Source: Chromatium weissei
Lineage (GTDB): Bacteria; Pseudomonadota; Gammaproteobacteria; Chromatiales; Chromatiaceae
DNA: 64,000 bases
Reading direction: 5' to 3'
NCBI RefSeq assembly: GCF_016583765.1
Contig: NZ_NRRR01000001.1
Location: 744,001 to 808,000, forward strand
Positions 9,353 to 18,247 of the stretch are shown piece by piece. Positions within the stretch are counted from its first letter, which is position 1; each line of letters opens with the position of its first letter. The position numbers and the translations under genes were made by a program. The notes under the pieces were generated by a model. It worked only from the letters and a program-made list of their open reading frames with translations, was not told the DNA's origin and did no database searches.

Positions 9353-10342
9353 GTGATTGATCATGTTGAGAGAAACCACGCGTTGCGACAGTGGCTGACG
9401 ACGCAGTTACACCCGAACAACTGGACGCTCACGCCAGCTTCATCGGATGCCAGTTTTCGCCGCTATTGGCGCGTCACCTTGCCGAAGCGCACGCTGATTG
9501 CGATGGACGCGCCGCCGCCAATTGAGGATTGCGGACGTTTTGCTGATTTAGCGGAGCAATTTCGTGCGGTTGGCATCAACACGCCGGAGATTTTCGCCGC
9601 AGATCGAGCGCGAGGCTTTTTGCTGCTGACCGATTTTGGCCGCCAAACCTATTTGGATGTGCTCACCAGCACCACCGCCGACCGACTGTATGGCGACGCG
9701 CTCGGTGCGTTGGCGATCATGCAAACCTGTGTTCCAACTGCGAATTTGCCGATTTACGATGCGGCATTTTTACAACGCGAGCTGGCGCTGTTTGACGAGT
9801 GGTTTATTGAAAAAATGCTCGGTTTAGAGCTGACTGCTGCCGAGCAAACGCTGCTGACGCGAGTCAACAATCTGTTGATTGCCAATGCGTTAGAACAACC
9901 GCAAGTCTGCGTTCACCGCGATTTTCACTCGCGGAATTTGATGCGCACTGCTCGCGCCAATCCCGGCGTGTTGGATTTTCAAGACGCGGTGCTGGGGCCG
10001 GTGACTTATGATTTGGTGTCGTTGTTGCGTGATTGCTACATTGCGTGGCCGACGCAACGCGTGACGGAATGGGCGCTTGGTTATCACCAACTCGCTCGGC
10101 AATCGGGAATTTTGCGGACAGAGCAGCCGGAGCAGTTTTTACGGTGGTTTGATCGAATGGGAATGCAGCGGCATCTCAAGGTGTGCGGCATCTTTGCGCG
10201 GCTGCATTTGCGCGACGGCAAATCGCACTATCTCGCTGATTTGCCGCGCATTTTGAATTATCTTGTGGAAGTCGCTGAACGCGATTCTGAATTGACTGCG
10301 TTTCGAGCGTTTTTGATTGAACGGGTGATGCCGCGCATTTAA
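9353..10342 (+). CDS. amgK: Amino-sugar kinase AmgK-like phosphotransferase
   Basis: Member of the aminoglycoside phosphotransferase/choline kinase fold, 329 residues. The Brenner motif is [13 protein letters not shown] and the metal-binding Asp lies in [15 protein letters not shown]. In Pseudomonas the orthologue next to lptD is AmgK, which phosphorylates N-acetylmuramate and GlcNAc at the anomeric position during cell-wall recycling. The divergent position next to lptD supports the same assignment. Start is GTG at 9353, preceded by GGAG with 7-base spacing. The usual partner murU is not downstream: the convergent aroB overlaps its stop by 4 bp. Confidence 0.8.
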   Translation: MIDHVERNHALRQWLTTQLHPNNWTLTPASSDASFRRYWRVTLPKRTLIAMDAPPPIEDCGRFADLAEQFRAVGINTPEIFAADRARGFLLLTDFGRQTYLDVLTSTTADRLYGDALGALAIMQTCVPTANLPIYDAAFLQRELALFDEWFIEKMLGLELTAAEQTLLTRVNNLLIANALEQPQVCVHRDFHSRNLMRTARANPGVLDFQDAVLGPVTYDLVSLLRDCYIAWPTQRVTEWALGYHQLARQSGILRTEQPEQFLRWFDRMGMQRHLKVCGIFARLHLRDGKSHYLADLPRILNYLVEVAERDSELTAFRAFLIERVMPRI

Positions 10343-11406
10343 CTCAACGTGGCGCGTAGCATTTCCGGTGCAACTTCACCGGTGACGACCGCCGTGCCCA
10401 ATTGTCGCAATAACACCAGCCGCAATTGTCCGTTGAGCACTTTTTTATCCACCGCCATCAATTCCAAAAACCGCTCGGCAGATAAATCGCTCGGCGGCTC
10501 AAGCGGCAATTCGGCAGCCGCGATGATTTGTCGCGTTCGTGCGACATCCGTCGCCGTTAACCAGCCCAGCCGTGCTGACAAATTCGCCGCCATGCACATG
10601 CCCACGCCGACCGCTTCGCCATGTAGCCAGTTGCCGTAACCGCTGCCGGTTTCAATCGCATGGCCAAAGGTGTGACCGAAATTGAGCAGCGCCCGTTGTC
10701 CAGCTTCATGTTCATCCGCCGCAACGATTTCCGCCTTCACCTCGCACGAGCGGCGAATGGCGTGCGCCAGCGCCGCTGGTTCTCGCGCCAGCAACGCCGG
10801 CATTTGCATTTCTAGCCAGTGCAAAAATTCGGCATCGCGAATGAAACCGTATTTCAAAACCTCCGCCAATCCTGCTGACAACTCGCGCTGTGGCAGCGTG
10901 GCGAGCGTGGCGGTGTCGGCAATCACGGCGCGTGGCTGATAAAACGCGCCGATCATGTTTTTGCCCAGCGAATGATTGACGCCGGTTTTGCCGCCAACCG
11001 AGGAATCGACCTGCGCCAGCAGCGTGGTTGGCACCTGAATAAATGCCACGCCGCGCTGATAACAGGCTGCCGCAAATCCCGCCATATCGCCGACCACGCC
11101 GCCGCCGAGCGCAATCACCGTGCAATCACGGCTGAAACGCGCAGCGAGCAGCGCATCAAAAATGCGTTGCCACACGTCCAGCGTTTTGTACTGCTCGCCG
11201 TCGGGCAGAATCACCTCGTGCACGACGTGACCAGTTAACGCCGAGCGCAGCGCCTTCAAATACAACGGCGCAACGGTTTCATTGGTGATGATCATCACCT
11301 GAGCACCGGCAAGATGTGGACGATACAGCGTCGCATCGGACAGCAGCCCGCTGCCGATGTGAATCGGATAACTGCGTGATTCCAGATCAACTCTGAGCGT
11401 GTGCAT
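10339..11406 (-). CDS. aroB: 3-dehydroquinate synthase
   Basis: AroB converts DAHP to 3-dehydroquinate, the second step of the shikimate pathway, with NAD and Zn or Co. The 355-residue product shows [12 protein letters not shown] sequence ([14 protein letters not shown]), the NAD-binding [35 protein letters not shown], and metal ligands in [11 protein letters not shown] and [10 protein letters not shown]. The ATG at 11406 has GGAG 8-9 bases upstream; a TTG six bases earlier is less likely. It is 16 bp downstream of aroK, the common aroK-aroB order. pilMNOPQ, often upstream of aroKB in related genomes, is absent here. Confidence 0.96.
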   Translation of the reverse strand: MHTLRVDLESRSYPIHIGSGLLSDATLYRPHLAGAQVMIITNETVAPLYLKALRSALTGHVVHEVILPDGEQYKTLDVWQRIFDALLAARFSRDCTVIALGGGVVGDMAGFAAACYQRGVAFIQVPTTLLAQVDSSVGGKTGVNHSLGKNMIGAFYQPRAVIADTATLATLPQRELSAGLAEVLKYGFIRDAEFLHWLEMQMPALLAREPAALAHAIRRSCEVKAEIVAADEHEAGQRALLNFGHTFGHAIETGSGYGNWLHGEAVGVGMCMAANLSARLGWLTATDVARTRQIIAAAELPLEPPSDLSAERFLELMAVDKKVLNGQLRLVLLRQLGTAVVTGEVAPEMLRATLS

Positions 11407-11422
11407 CAACAAAACTCCACAT

Positions 11423-11947
11423 TCAAATGTCTTCTGCCGTCAAGCGCCGAATGATTTCCTTGATGACCGCGCTGGTTCCGCGTTTCTCGGTGGACACCAC
11501 TAAATCAGCGACTTGCCGATAGAGCGGCTCCCGTTCTTCCATCACTTGCCGCAGTTTTGCAAGCGGATCGTCGGTTTCCAACAGCGGACGATTGCGGTCA
11601 CGCGCCGTGCGCGAATGCTGCTGTTCTGGGCTGCAATGCAGATAAATCACCACGCCGCGTGCCGAGAGGTTTTGGCGATTTTCGGGACTGAGAATCGCAC
11701 CGCCGCCAGTCGCCAGCACGATGCGTTCTTCAGCGACCAATTCTTCGATGATTTGACGTTCGCGGTGACGAAATCCAGCTTCACCTTCAAATTCAAAGAT
11801 GGTTTGAATATCGACACCGGTGCGGCGTTGAATTTCTTGATCGCTGTCTTTGAAGGTGTAAGACAACGCCTCGGCCAGTTGCCGACCAACCGTACTTTTG
11901 CCAGCACCCATGGGGCCGACGATAAAAATGTTCTGTGCTCGCATCAT
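11423..11947 (-). CDS. aroK: Shikimate kinase
   Basis: ATP-dependent phosphorylation of shikimate at the 3-OH. The 174-residue product has the P-loop [11 protein letters not shown] near residue 12, the shikimate-binding [17 protein letters not shown], and ATGGGAIL. The lid (RDRNRPLLE) is present. Start is one of two adjacent ATGs (11947 or 11944); no strong ribosome site is visible. Its promoter should lie in the ~200 bp separating it from the MFS fusion gene at 12158. Confidence 0.94.
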   Translation of the reverse strand: MMRAQNIFIVGPMGAGKSTVGRQLAEALSYTFKDSDQEIQRRTGVDIQTIFEFEGEAGFRHRERQIIEELVAEERIVLATGGGAILSPENRQNLSARGVVIYLHCSPEQQHSRTARDRNRPLLETDDPLAKLRQVMEEREPLYRQVADLVVSTEKRGTSAVIKEIIRRLTAEDI

Positions 11948-12157
11948 AAGCAAAGGATATGCCAGATTTCAGCGCGTGGACGAGCCGCAAAACTCGTGCC
12001 GATGCGCATTGGATGAAGGGAAGACGGGCGTTGTTGCCGCCTGTCGTGCGTCAAGTGGATCAAAAGCAGTCGAAACAGCGACGAATGGCTGATCGCTTTA
12101 AGCATTCTAGCGACATTGACCGACGATGCGACCTTGCACAGGCGAAAAAAATCCCTG

Positions 12158-15100
12158 TCAAGTGGCAACTGTCGTCGCGTGACGGCGTGTGATGATAAAA
12201 AACAACACACCAAATAACATAATGATGCAACCAATGACGAGTGGGCCAGAAAGTGCACTAATGGTAATTGCCGCAGCAAAGACTAATGGTCCAATCATCT
12301 CGCCAAGATTTCCTAATAAATCGTAATAACTAATCGCCTGATCTTCACCTGCTTTAAGCGCAACTTTGGATTGTAAAAAGACATCATTTTGTGCCGGAAC
12401 ACTAAAGCCTTCGGCAATACCCATCGTGACAATTGCGAAAACCGCCCACGGCAAATCACCTAATAATCCGAAAAGAACTAAACCACCGCCACAGAATAGC
12501 GTTCCAACTAACATACCACGATGTGAACCAATGGTGCGTCCAATGTAATTGGTGAGCACTGGGCCGAGATAGATCACGCATAAAGAGCCAAAAATAATGA
12601 AGAGTCCAATTGTTCCCGTACTTAATCCCTGCGTTTCGGCAAATAATGGAAAATAATAAAAGGTAAAGGCAGCAGCGATATACGCAGGAAAAACGATTAA
12701 CAAAAACAGTGCTTGATTTTGCGAATCAGTTATCAATAAATGCAATGCTTTCAAAGTTCCCAGTTGTCGCGCAGCATGAAGCGAAGCATTTGCTTTAATC
12801 ACACAAGGCTGTTTTAGAAACGCCAATTGAAAAAAAACAACGAGCATAACAAACAGCGCTGCAACAAAAAATACGGGTGAATAGCCAATGCGTTCAGCAA
12901 GCGCACCACCAAAAACAGCACCAACGGCCGTGCCCGCAGTCATTCCCGAATAAAAATGGCTAAAGCCTTGATTGCGAATAATGATGTTTTGTTCTGAATT
13001 GACCAACGAACGCAGTGCAAAAAACACCACGCCGCTTCCAATTCCGGTGAGCAATCTTGCGATACCGAGCAGTTGCATTGAATCCGCTCCGCCAGACAAT
13101 AATAATCCGGTCACAGCGAGATCAGCGCCAATATAAAACACCATTTTCCAACCAAAATGCCTGACCAAAATACTGCCTAAAATACTCGCCATGCCCAAAC
13201 CAAAAAGTTCCAGCGATAACGGAATGGCTAATACCATTTCCATAGATAAACCCTGTACGGGTTCGTAGAGTTTTTTCATCATCAATGGAATAAATGATAC
13301 GGAAACGGCAATGCTGCTAAAAAATAAAAAACTCAGTGGACGGACTAAAAGCGCATCGGAAATAATGTTGGTTTTACGCTGATCTCTTGCGCGTTGTTTC
13401 AATACATCAGCCATGTACGCAACTTCAACCAATACTAGAATTAATACAATGAGCATGGTAGTTAGATTAACCACCATCTCACGAATCAATGCTTCATTTT
13501 CTAATTGAAAAATATAGAGATCAGTTCCTGCTTCAAGCAGTGCGATGACCTTGCCTTGTTGATCTCTAATTGGTCCAACACCGTAAATCCACGATCCGGT
13601 CACATCGGTGACGGCTTCCGTGGCAACCTGCCCTGCAAGTGCCTGATCGTAAACGCTGTTCTCGCCGAGCCAATCAAAAGGATGAAACATGCCAATTTGC
13701 GCGTTCATATACATAAAGCCGTAAAGACGCGCATCGATGACGCGATATAACGCGAAATAATAGCCTTCACTCCAATTCTTGTCGTTATTCACAAACATCG
13801 CAGTGAGTGTATTGCGCAGTGCCATATAATCGGCATTTCCGAAATCACTGAGATGATTGATTTTGCTAAAATGCTCGGTATTCAGTGCTTCTGGCGCTAA
13901 TGTAATAATCTCTTTGATCTTTTCAATGACGAGATGACGATGTTGAGTTGAAAAGCGTTCAATAATGGGTTGCGCTGATAGTACGGCGGCGACAATGATG
14001 ATGCCCACGATTCCGCTAGCCCGCATCAATAATGGTGGCATTACGCGTCCGACGATTTCGATGTAGGCCATCCAACTGCCCCATAACATCAAGACGATGA
14101 GCCAGCCAGTCACGCTCCACGCTGTCCAATGAATGCCTTGTTCTAGCAAGGAAAATGGTGCGTTGCTGTTGTAGCGGATTGCACCTGCGGCGTTTTGAAT
14201 GACGACGGCTTCATCGTTACAGGTCACCAGCATTCCGTCCGGCAGCACGCTGAGGCGGTAATAATTGAAGGTGGGCGTTGGCTCGCCGCGTCCGGTCGCA
14301 ATAATCGTTTGATTCAAAACGACTGGCGCGTTTTGAGGTGAGGCGATTTGGCGCACGCTGCGCCCTTCTAAATCAACAAAATAGATGCGTTTCTGCGCGT
14401 CAATGCCGAGTTCCCAAGGCACGATGCGGGGCTGGCCGTCTGCAGTCGCGTCGTGAGTGGCAAATTCCAGTGTGGCTTGCCCGTTGCGATTCAAACGCAC
14501 CACCTGTCCCTGTTTATCGGAATAAATGATTGCATTTTCATCAGCTTGTACCACGTCGCCAATTCTGAAATTGGCGTTGGACAGCGAATAGTGTTGGCCG
14601 AGCTGCGTTTCACCGGTGGCGATGACGTGATGCTGGGCGGTGATTCCGGTAGCAGTTATTTGAAACCATGACAGCACGCCGGCTGTGATGTTGAGTCCGA
14701 GCAGTTCGCCATGTAGTCCCAACTCCGGTTTTTTTTCTTCGGGTTTGAACAGGCGCTGATACACCATGCCGTCATAGTGACCGTCGGGGGTGAAGCGCAG
14801 AATTTCTTCTCGATCCACATAAAAGCCGCGACGATCCGTCACCACATTCAGCACAAACAATCGTCCGGCTTCATCAACGGCCAAATCATTGGCGTAGAAA
14901 AAGCGACCGATTTCGCGGCTGCCGCCGTCGATACGATATTGAAATTGCCCGTTGGAATCGGTTTTGAGAATGCGCCGCTGCGCAGTGTCGGTCAGATAAA
15001 TCGCGCCATTGACATCGCGCACGGCAAAAGTCGGATAACTCAACTCGAGCGCAGTTGTCAGCGGTGAATCGAAAGCGCCAGCCGGTAGACCTTTGAGATA

Positions 15101-15358
15101 AATCACGGCGGCAAAAACGGACAGCGCAAAACCAATGCGTTTGAGCCTCAGCGAGGCGCGGCGTTGACCGAGTAGCAGCGCGATGAAACCGAGCGCCAAG
15201 CCAATGGCTCCGCCGCTGAAAAACAGTTGCATCTGCACATCCTGAAAGGTGCTCGGAGCTGCCGCTAACGCTGTTGTTGCATCTTCCAGCGCCAGCGTCA
15301 CGCCACACCAACCGAGCGCCAGCAGTCCAAAACCGATGGTTACAATTGTTTTTTTCAT
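12158..15358 (-). CDS. Beta-propeller / extracytoplasmic sensor / MFS transporter fusion, 1066 aa
   Basis: Unusual multidomain membrane protein. In order: an N-terminal hydrophobic segment (1-24), two more near 45-65 and 78-98, an NHL-like beta-propeller (about 105-400, repeats such as NGAIYLTDTAQRRILKTDSN and DEAGRLFVLN), two membrane segments (~415-470), an extracytoplasmic region (~480-635) with a Cache-like strand pattern (GSWIYGVGPIRDQQGKVIAL), another membrane segment, then an MFS permease of about 12 segments (690-1060) with MFS-like loops (ALAERIGYS, NYIGRTIGSHRG). Its ATG overlaps the stop of the formyltransferase gene (ATGA), so it is the third gene of a coupled operon. The 3' two-thirds of the DNA is visibly AT-richer than the propeller-coding part. 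The transported substrate is unknown. Confidence 0.75.
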   Translation of the reverse strand: MKKTIVTIGFGLLALGWCGVTLALEDATTALAAAPSTFQDVQMQLFFSGGAIGLALGFIALLLGQRRASLRLKRIGFALSVFAAVIYLKGLPAGAFDSPLTTALELSYPTFAVRDVNGAIYLTDTAQRRILKTDSNGQFQYRIDGGSREIGRFFYANDLAVDEAGRLFVLNVVTDRRGFYVDREEILRFTPDGHYDGMVYQRLFKPEEKKPELGLHGELLGLNITAGVLSWFQITATGITAQHHVIATGETQLGQHYSLSNANFRIGDVVQADENAIIYSDKQGQVVRLNRNGQATLEFATHDATADGQPRIVPWELGIDAQKRIYFVDLEGRSVRQIASPQNAPVVLNQTIIATGRGEPTPTFNYYRLSVLPDGMLVTCNDEAVVIQNAAGAIRYNSNAPFSLLEQGIHWTAWSVTGWLIVLMLWGSWMAYIEIVGRVMPPLLMRASGIVGIIIVAAVLSAQPIIERFSTQHRHLVIEKIKEIITLAPEALNTEHFSKINHLSDFGNADYMALRNTLTAMFVNNDKNWSEGYYFALYRVIDARLYGFMYMNAQIGMFHPFDWLGENSVYDQALAGQVATEAVTDVTGSWIYGVGPIRDQQGKVIALLEAGTDLYIFQLENEALIREMVVNLTTMLIVLILVLVEVAYMADVLKQRARDQRKTNIISDALLVRPLSFLFFSSIAVSVSFIPLMMKKLYEPVQGLSMEMVLAIPLSLELFGLGMASILGSILVRHFGWKMVFYIGADLAVTGLLLSGGADSMQLLGIARLLTGIGSGVVFFALRSLVNSEQNIIIRNQGFSHFYSGMTAGTAVGAVFGGALAERIGYSPVFFVAALFVMLVVFFQLAFLKQPCVIKANASLHAARQLGTLKALHLLITDSQNQALFLLIVFPAYIAAAFTFYYFPLFAETQGLSTGTIGLFIIFGSLCVIYLGPVLTNYIGRTIGSHRGMLVGTLFCGGGLVLFGLLGDLPWAVFAIVTMGIAEGFSVPAQNDVFLQSKVALKAGEDQAISYYDLLGNLGEMIGPLVFAAAITISALSGPLVIGCIIMLFGVLFFIITRRHATTVAT

Positions 15359-16434
15359 TCTGGAAACGTCTCTAAAAGCGATTCAAGACTGCGTTGAATG
15401 TTCGACCATGTCGTCAGCGGCGAACGCGAGCAGTCAAAACGAATTTCAGGTAGCGACGGCGTTGCGCCCCATGCGCGATCTAACGTGTCGAAAGCCAGTG
15501 CACGACCGAGGCGAACCACCGCAATGCCGTCAAAAATGCGCATGATCGGCGCACCCGCAAATTCGCCTTTTCCTTGATAGTAACCGAGCAGTTCGCCGAC
15601 GTTACCGCCAAATTCACCTTGCCAAGTTTCCACATCAAGCACCGCGTAAACCCGTTGATTGATTTCGGCTTTGAGACAAATTCCAATATCTTGGCTCAAA
15701 AATGCGCGGCGACGACGATCGATCATCGCGGCATCATCCTGTCGAAAATTTAAATAGGCTTCCACACGGGCGCGCTGGCGCGTGGCGTTGGTTGCTCGCG
15801 TTAAATTCTGCGGCTGATACACGACACGATTTGTTTCAACGGCAGTGATCGCATTCAGTACGGTCGTCACGCCCATTTCAGTTAATGCGCGAAACACCTG
15901 CGGCGGTGTCATGCAGTTGGTGAGTGGCAATTCAGGTGTGACGGCGACAATCGCACCTTCATCAAACTGTTCCGTAATGAGATGAACCGTGCCGTGCGTG
16001 GCGGTGCGACCGTCCAAAATGGCAAAGGTGTCTGGCTCCATTCCTCTCAATTCCGGCAGCGGGCCGGGATGAAAATTGAGAAAGCCGCACGTCGGTAATT
16101 CAAACAGCGCGGGCGGTAACCAGTTGCCGTAAAAGCAGATACCGAGCGTGGCAGTGCGCTGGCGCAGCGGTTTCAGCCATGCAGACAGCCGCATTTGAAA
16201 GGCAGAATTCGCCAACGCTGCTCGCGCCAGCCGTTGTGATTGGTTTAACTCCGGCGGCAAAAACTGCGTCGGAATGTGATGTTGTTCTGCAACTGCCACG
16301 AGCGAATCATCAGCGGCGGAAAGAATCAACGTCATAATTTGATGTGAAGAATTCAGTAGCCGTTGCAGCAGTTGCTTGCGGTAATCGATGTGCCATTCCG
16401 AGCAGCAAGCGCCGACGACTAAAAGCAATTTCAT
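15355..16434 (-). CDS. Formyltransferase-fold protein
   Basis: A 359-residue protein with the formyl-transferase N-terminal fold used by methionyl-tRNA formyltransferase, GAR transformylase and sugar N-formyltransferases. The catalytic Asn, His and Asp are all present: Asn120 and His122 in FLNFHPGPLPELRG and Asp158 in HLITEQFDEG, so it is predicted active with a 10-formyl-tetrahydrofolate-type donor. The C-terminal ~130 residues (GELLGYYQGKGEF, MRIFDGIAVVRLG) resemble the FMT C-terminal barrel. The acceptor is unknown. It is unlikely to be the housekeeping Fmt: the N-terminus diverges and the context is a kinase/transporter operon. The ATG at 16434 overlaps the kinase stop, and its own stop overlaps the next start. 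Confidence 0.75.
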   Translation of the reverse strand: MKLLLVVGACCSEWHIDYRKQLLQRLLNSSHQIMTLILSAADDSLVAVAEQHHIPTQFLPPELNQSQRLARAALANSAFQMRLSAWLKPLRQRTATLGICFYGNWLPPALFELPTCGFLNFHPGPLPELRGMEPDTFAILDGRTATHGTVHLITEQFDEGAIVAVTPELPLTNCMTPPQVFRALTEMGVTTVLNAITAVETNRVVYQPQNLTRATNATRQRARVEAYLNFRQDDAAMIDRRRRAFLSQDIGICLKAEINQRVYAVLDVETWQGEFGGNVGELLGYYQGKGEFAGAPIMRIFDGIAVVRLGRALAFDTLDRAWGATPSLPEIRFDCSRSPLTTWSNIQRSLESLLETFPE

Positions 16435-18125
16435 GGTTTTATCACTGTTGGTAGTCGGTCGCGGTTCCACAATCCGACCAGCGTTGACAGCAGCAGAATG
16501 AGCGCCAGCACACCAAGTCCCACTGTCACCAATAACGCCAAATTTCGCGCCTGTTCCAAGCTCTTAAAATCGGCACGCAATTGAACCGAGCTGATGTCCA
16601 CGCCTAAAACGCCAATGGAATGACCGTCATTGCCACGAATCGGCGCATAGCCGGAGAGCGCGATGCCCCATTGATCGAGGTTTTCCGTGGTGGCATCTGC
16701 CGTTGTTTTCTGAAAACCCAGCAACATGGCAGGATAAGGTGTGGCATCAAAGGAATCGCCCGGCATGGACGGCGTTTCATCGGCATCCACAAGACCGTTT
16801 TGATTCAAATCCAATTCCGAGTTCGAGAGAAAACTGGCATTGGTCACTACAAATTCCAGCATGGAATCGTTGCGACGCGGCTGGCGCAGAATGTAAATGA
16901 ACCGCACTCCGGTGGTGGAATGACAAATCGCATTCAATTGCGCAGCGAGTTGGCGAGTTCGTGCGTGACTGCTCGCTCTTGATTCAATTGCGGCTTCCAC
17001 CAGCGTTGAATCAATCATCAGTGTAGAAAGATTGGCGATGTCCATGACTTTATGACGAATTTCATTCATTAACGCATTTTCGGCGGTGGTCGTGAGCAGC
17101 GACACGGCAGCAGACAATCCCGTCATCATCAGCAGAATCAAAGTCAATCCCACTGCCAGCGCCTCTTTACGCGCCTTCATCGCTCGGCCGAGCGATTCCC
17201 AAATACGATAACGCCGCGCCGAAACCGGCAGTCCAGCCAATGAACGTCGTAAATCATCCGCCATTTCTGCGGCGGTGGAATAGCGGTGTGCGGGGTCTTT
17301 TTGTAAGGCTTTGAAACAGATGGCTTCTAAATCAGAAGAGATTTTAATGCCCAGCGTTGCGGGTCGCGGCGGCGTGCCGTGAATCACCGCGCCGATCACG
17401 TCATCCATCGTTTTGCCGCTCACGGGCGCACGACCAGTCAATCCGTAATACAGCGTCGCACCGAGCGAATAAATGTCCGAGCGCGTATCGGGAAGTTGCG
17501 TGTTGCTGAGTGCCTGTTCTGGCGACATAAAAAATGGACTGCCGATCACGCGATCATCGCTGGCGTGATGACGATATTGCTCGCCATCTTGACGGCGCAC
17601 GGCCAAGCCAAAATCACTGACTTTCGGTTGACCTTCTCGACTCAGCAGAATGTTGGCGGGTTTGAGATCGCGGTGAATCACGCCACGAGCGTGGGCATAT
17701 GCGATGCCTTCGCAGACTTCTGCCATCAAGCTGGTGAGATGCAGCGGCGTGAGCCAGCCTTCACCGAGCATTTCACTCAACGTGCGCCCCGGCACATATT
17801 CCATCACCAAGATCGGCGTGATACCGATGTTAAGAATTTCAAACACCTGCACTAAATTTGGATGTTGTAATCCGGCAGCAACGCAGGCTTCAAGTCGCAG
17901 ACGTGACACCCAATCGGTATCGCAAACCAATTCCGGCAAAATGGTTTTGATGGCAACGCGCCGTTCTAAATCCACATCGGTCGCTAAAAAAACCTGTCCC
18001 ATTCCACCCGCACCGAGGGTGCGTTCCAGTCGATAACGCGGCTGTAAACCGAGGCGCAACTGCTCCACAGTCAACGGCTGGCGGTCTGATGCGGAATGTC
18101 CAATCAGAGTTGAGTCAATAGACAT
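16431..18125 (-). CDS. Receptor-type Ser/Thr protein kinase with extracytoplasmic sensor
   Basis: Hanks-type kinase of 564 residues. Kinase domain ~30-300: GAGGMGQVFLA P-loop, Lys60 in VAIK, catalytic HRDLKPAN (His151-Asn158), DFG at 171-173, and an SPFFMSPEQA activation-loop end; all key residues are intact. One membrane segment near 325-350 leads to an extracytoplasmic region (~355-530) and a second segment near 535-555, leaving a short cytosolic tail. The sensor contains a canonical EF-hand-type loop, DLNQNGLVDADE (residues 439-450), and a Cache-like strand set (GYAPIRGNDGHSIGVLGVDI). First gene of the three-gene operon; ATGA overlap with the formyltransferase. No PASTA repeats. No cognate phosphatase is in the window. 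Confidence 0.88.
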   Translation of the reverse strand: MSIDSTLIGHSASDRQPLTVEQLRLGLQPRYRLERTLGAGGMGQVFLATDVDLERRVAIKTILPELVCDTDWVSRLRLEACVAAGLQHPNLVQVFEILNIGITPILVMEYVPGRTLSEMLGEGWLTPLHLTSLMAEVCEGIAYAHARGVIHRDLKPANILLSREGQPKVSDFGLAVRRQDGEQYRHHASDDRVIGSPFFMSPEQALSNTQLPDTRSDIYSLGATLYYGLTGRAPVSGKTMDDVIGAVIHGTPPRPATLGIKISSDLEAICFKALQKDPAHRYSTAAEMADDLRRSLAGLPVSARRYRIWESLGRAMKARKEALAVGLTLILLMMTGLSAAVSLLTTTAENALMNEIRHKVMDIANLSTLMIDSTLVEAAIESRASSHARTRQLAAQLNAICHSTTGVRFIYILRQPRRNDSMLEFVVTNASFLSNSELDLNQNGLVDADETPSMPGDSFDATPYPAMLLGFQKTTADATTENLDQWGIALSGYAPIRGNDGHSIGVLGVDISSVQLRADFKSLEQARNLALLVTVGLGVLALILLLSTLVGLWNRDRLPTVIKP

Positions 18126-18204
18126 CTTTGAATTGTCTATAAAGTAGGGAATTGGATTGTGTGGAAATGCGTTGTCAATTTTCAGTTGTTGAATAATGGA
18201 TAAC

Positions 18205-18232
18205 TGAAAATAAAACGCCGCGTGAAGCGGCG
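18205..18232 (-). terminator. Intrinsic terminator of the malic enzyme gene
   Basis: CGCCGC/GCGGCG stem (18216-18221 and 18227-18232) with a five-base loop. On the minus strand it is followed by TTTTATTTTC, giving a classical rho-independent terminator 16 bp after the maeA stop. Confidence 0.8.
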
Positions 18233-18247
18233 CGAATTACTAATAAA

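Noticed and set aside
15355..16434. Formyltransferase gene as the housekeeping methionyl-tRNA formyltransferase (fmt)
   Set aside because: There is no def or rsmB neighbour, and the N-terminal and mid sequence depart from Fmt; it is kept as a formyltransferase of unknown acceptor.
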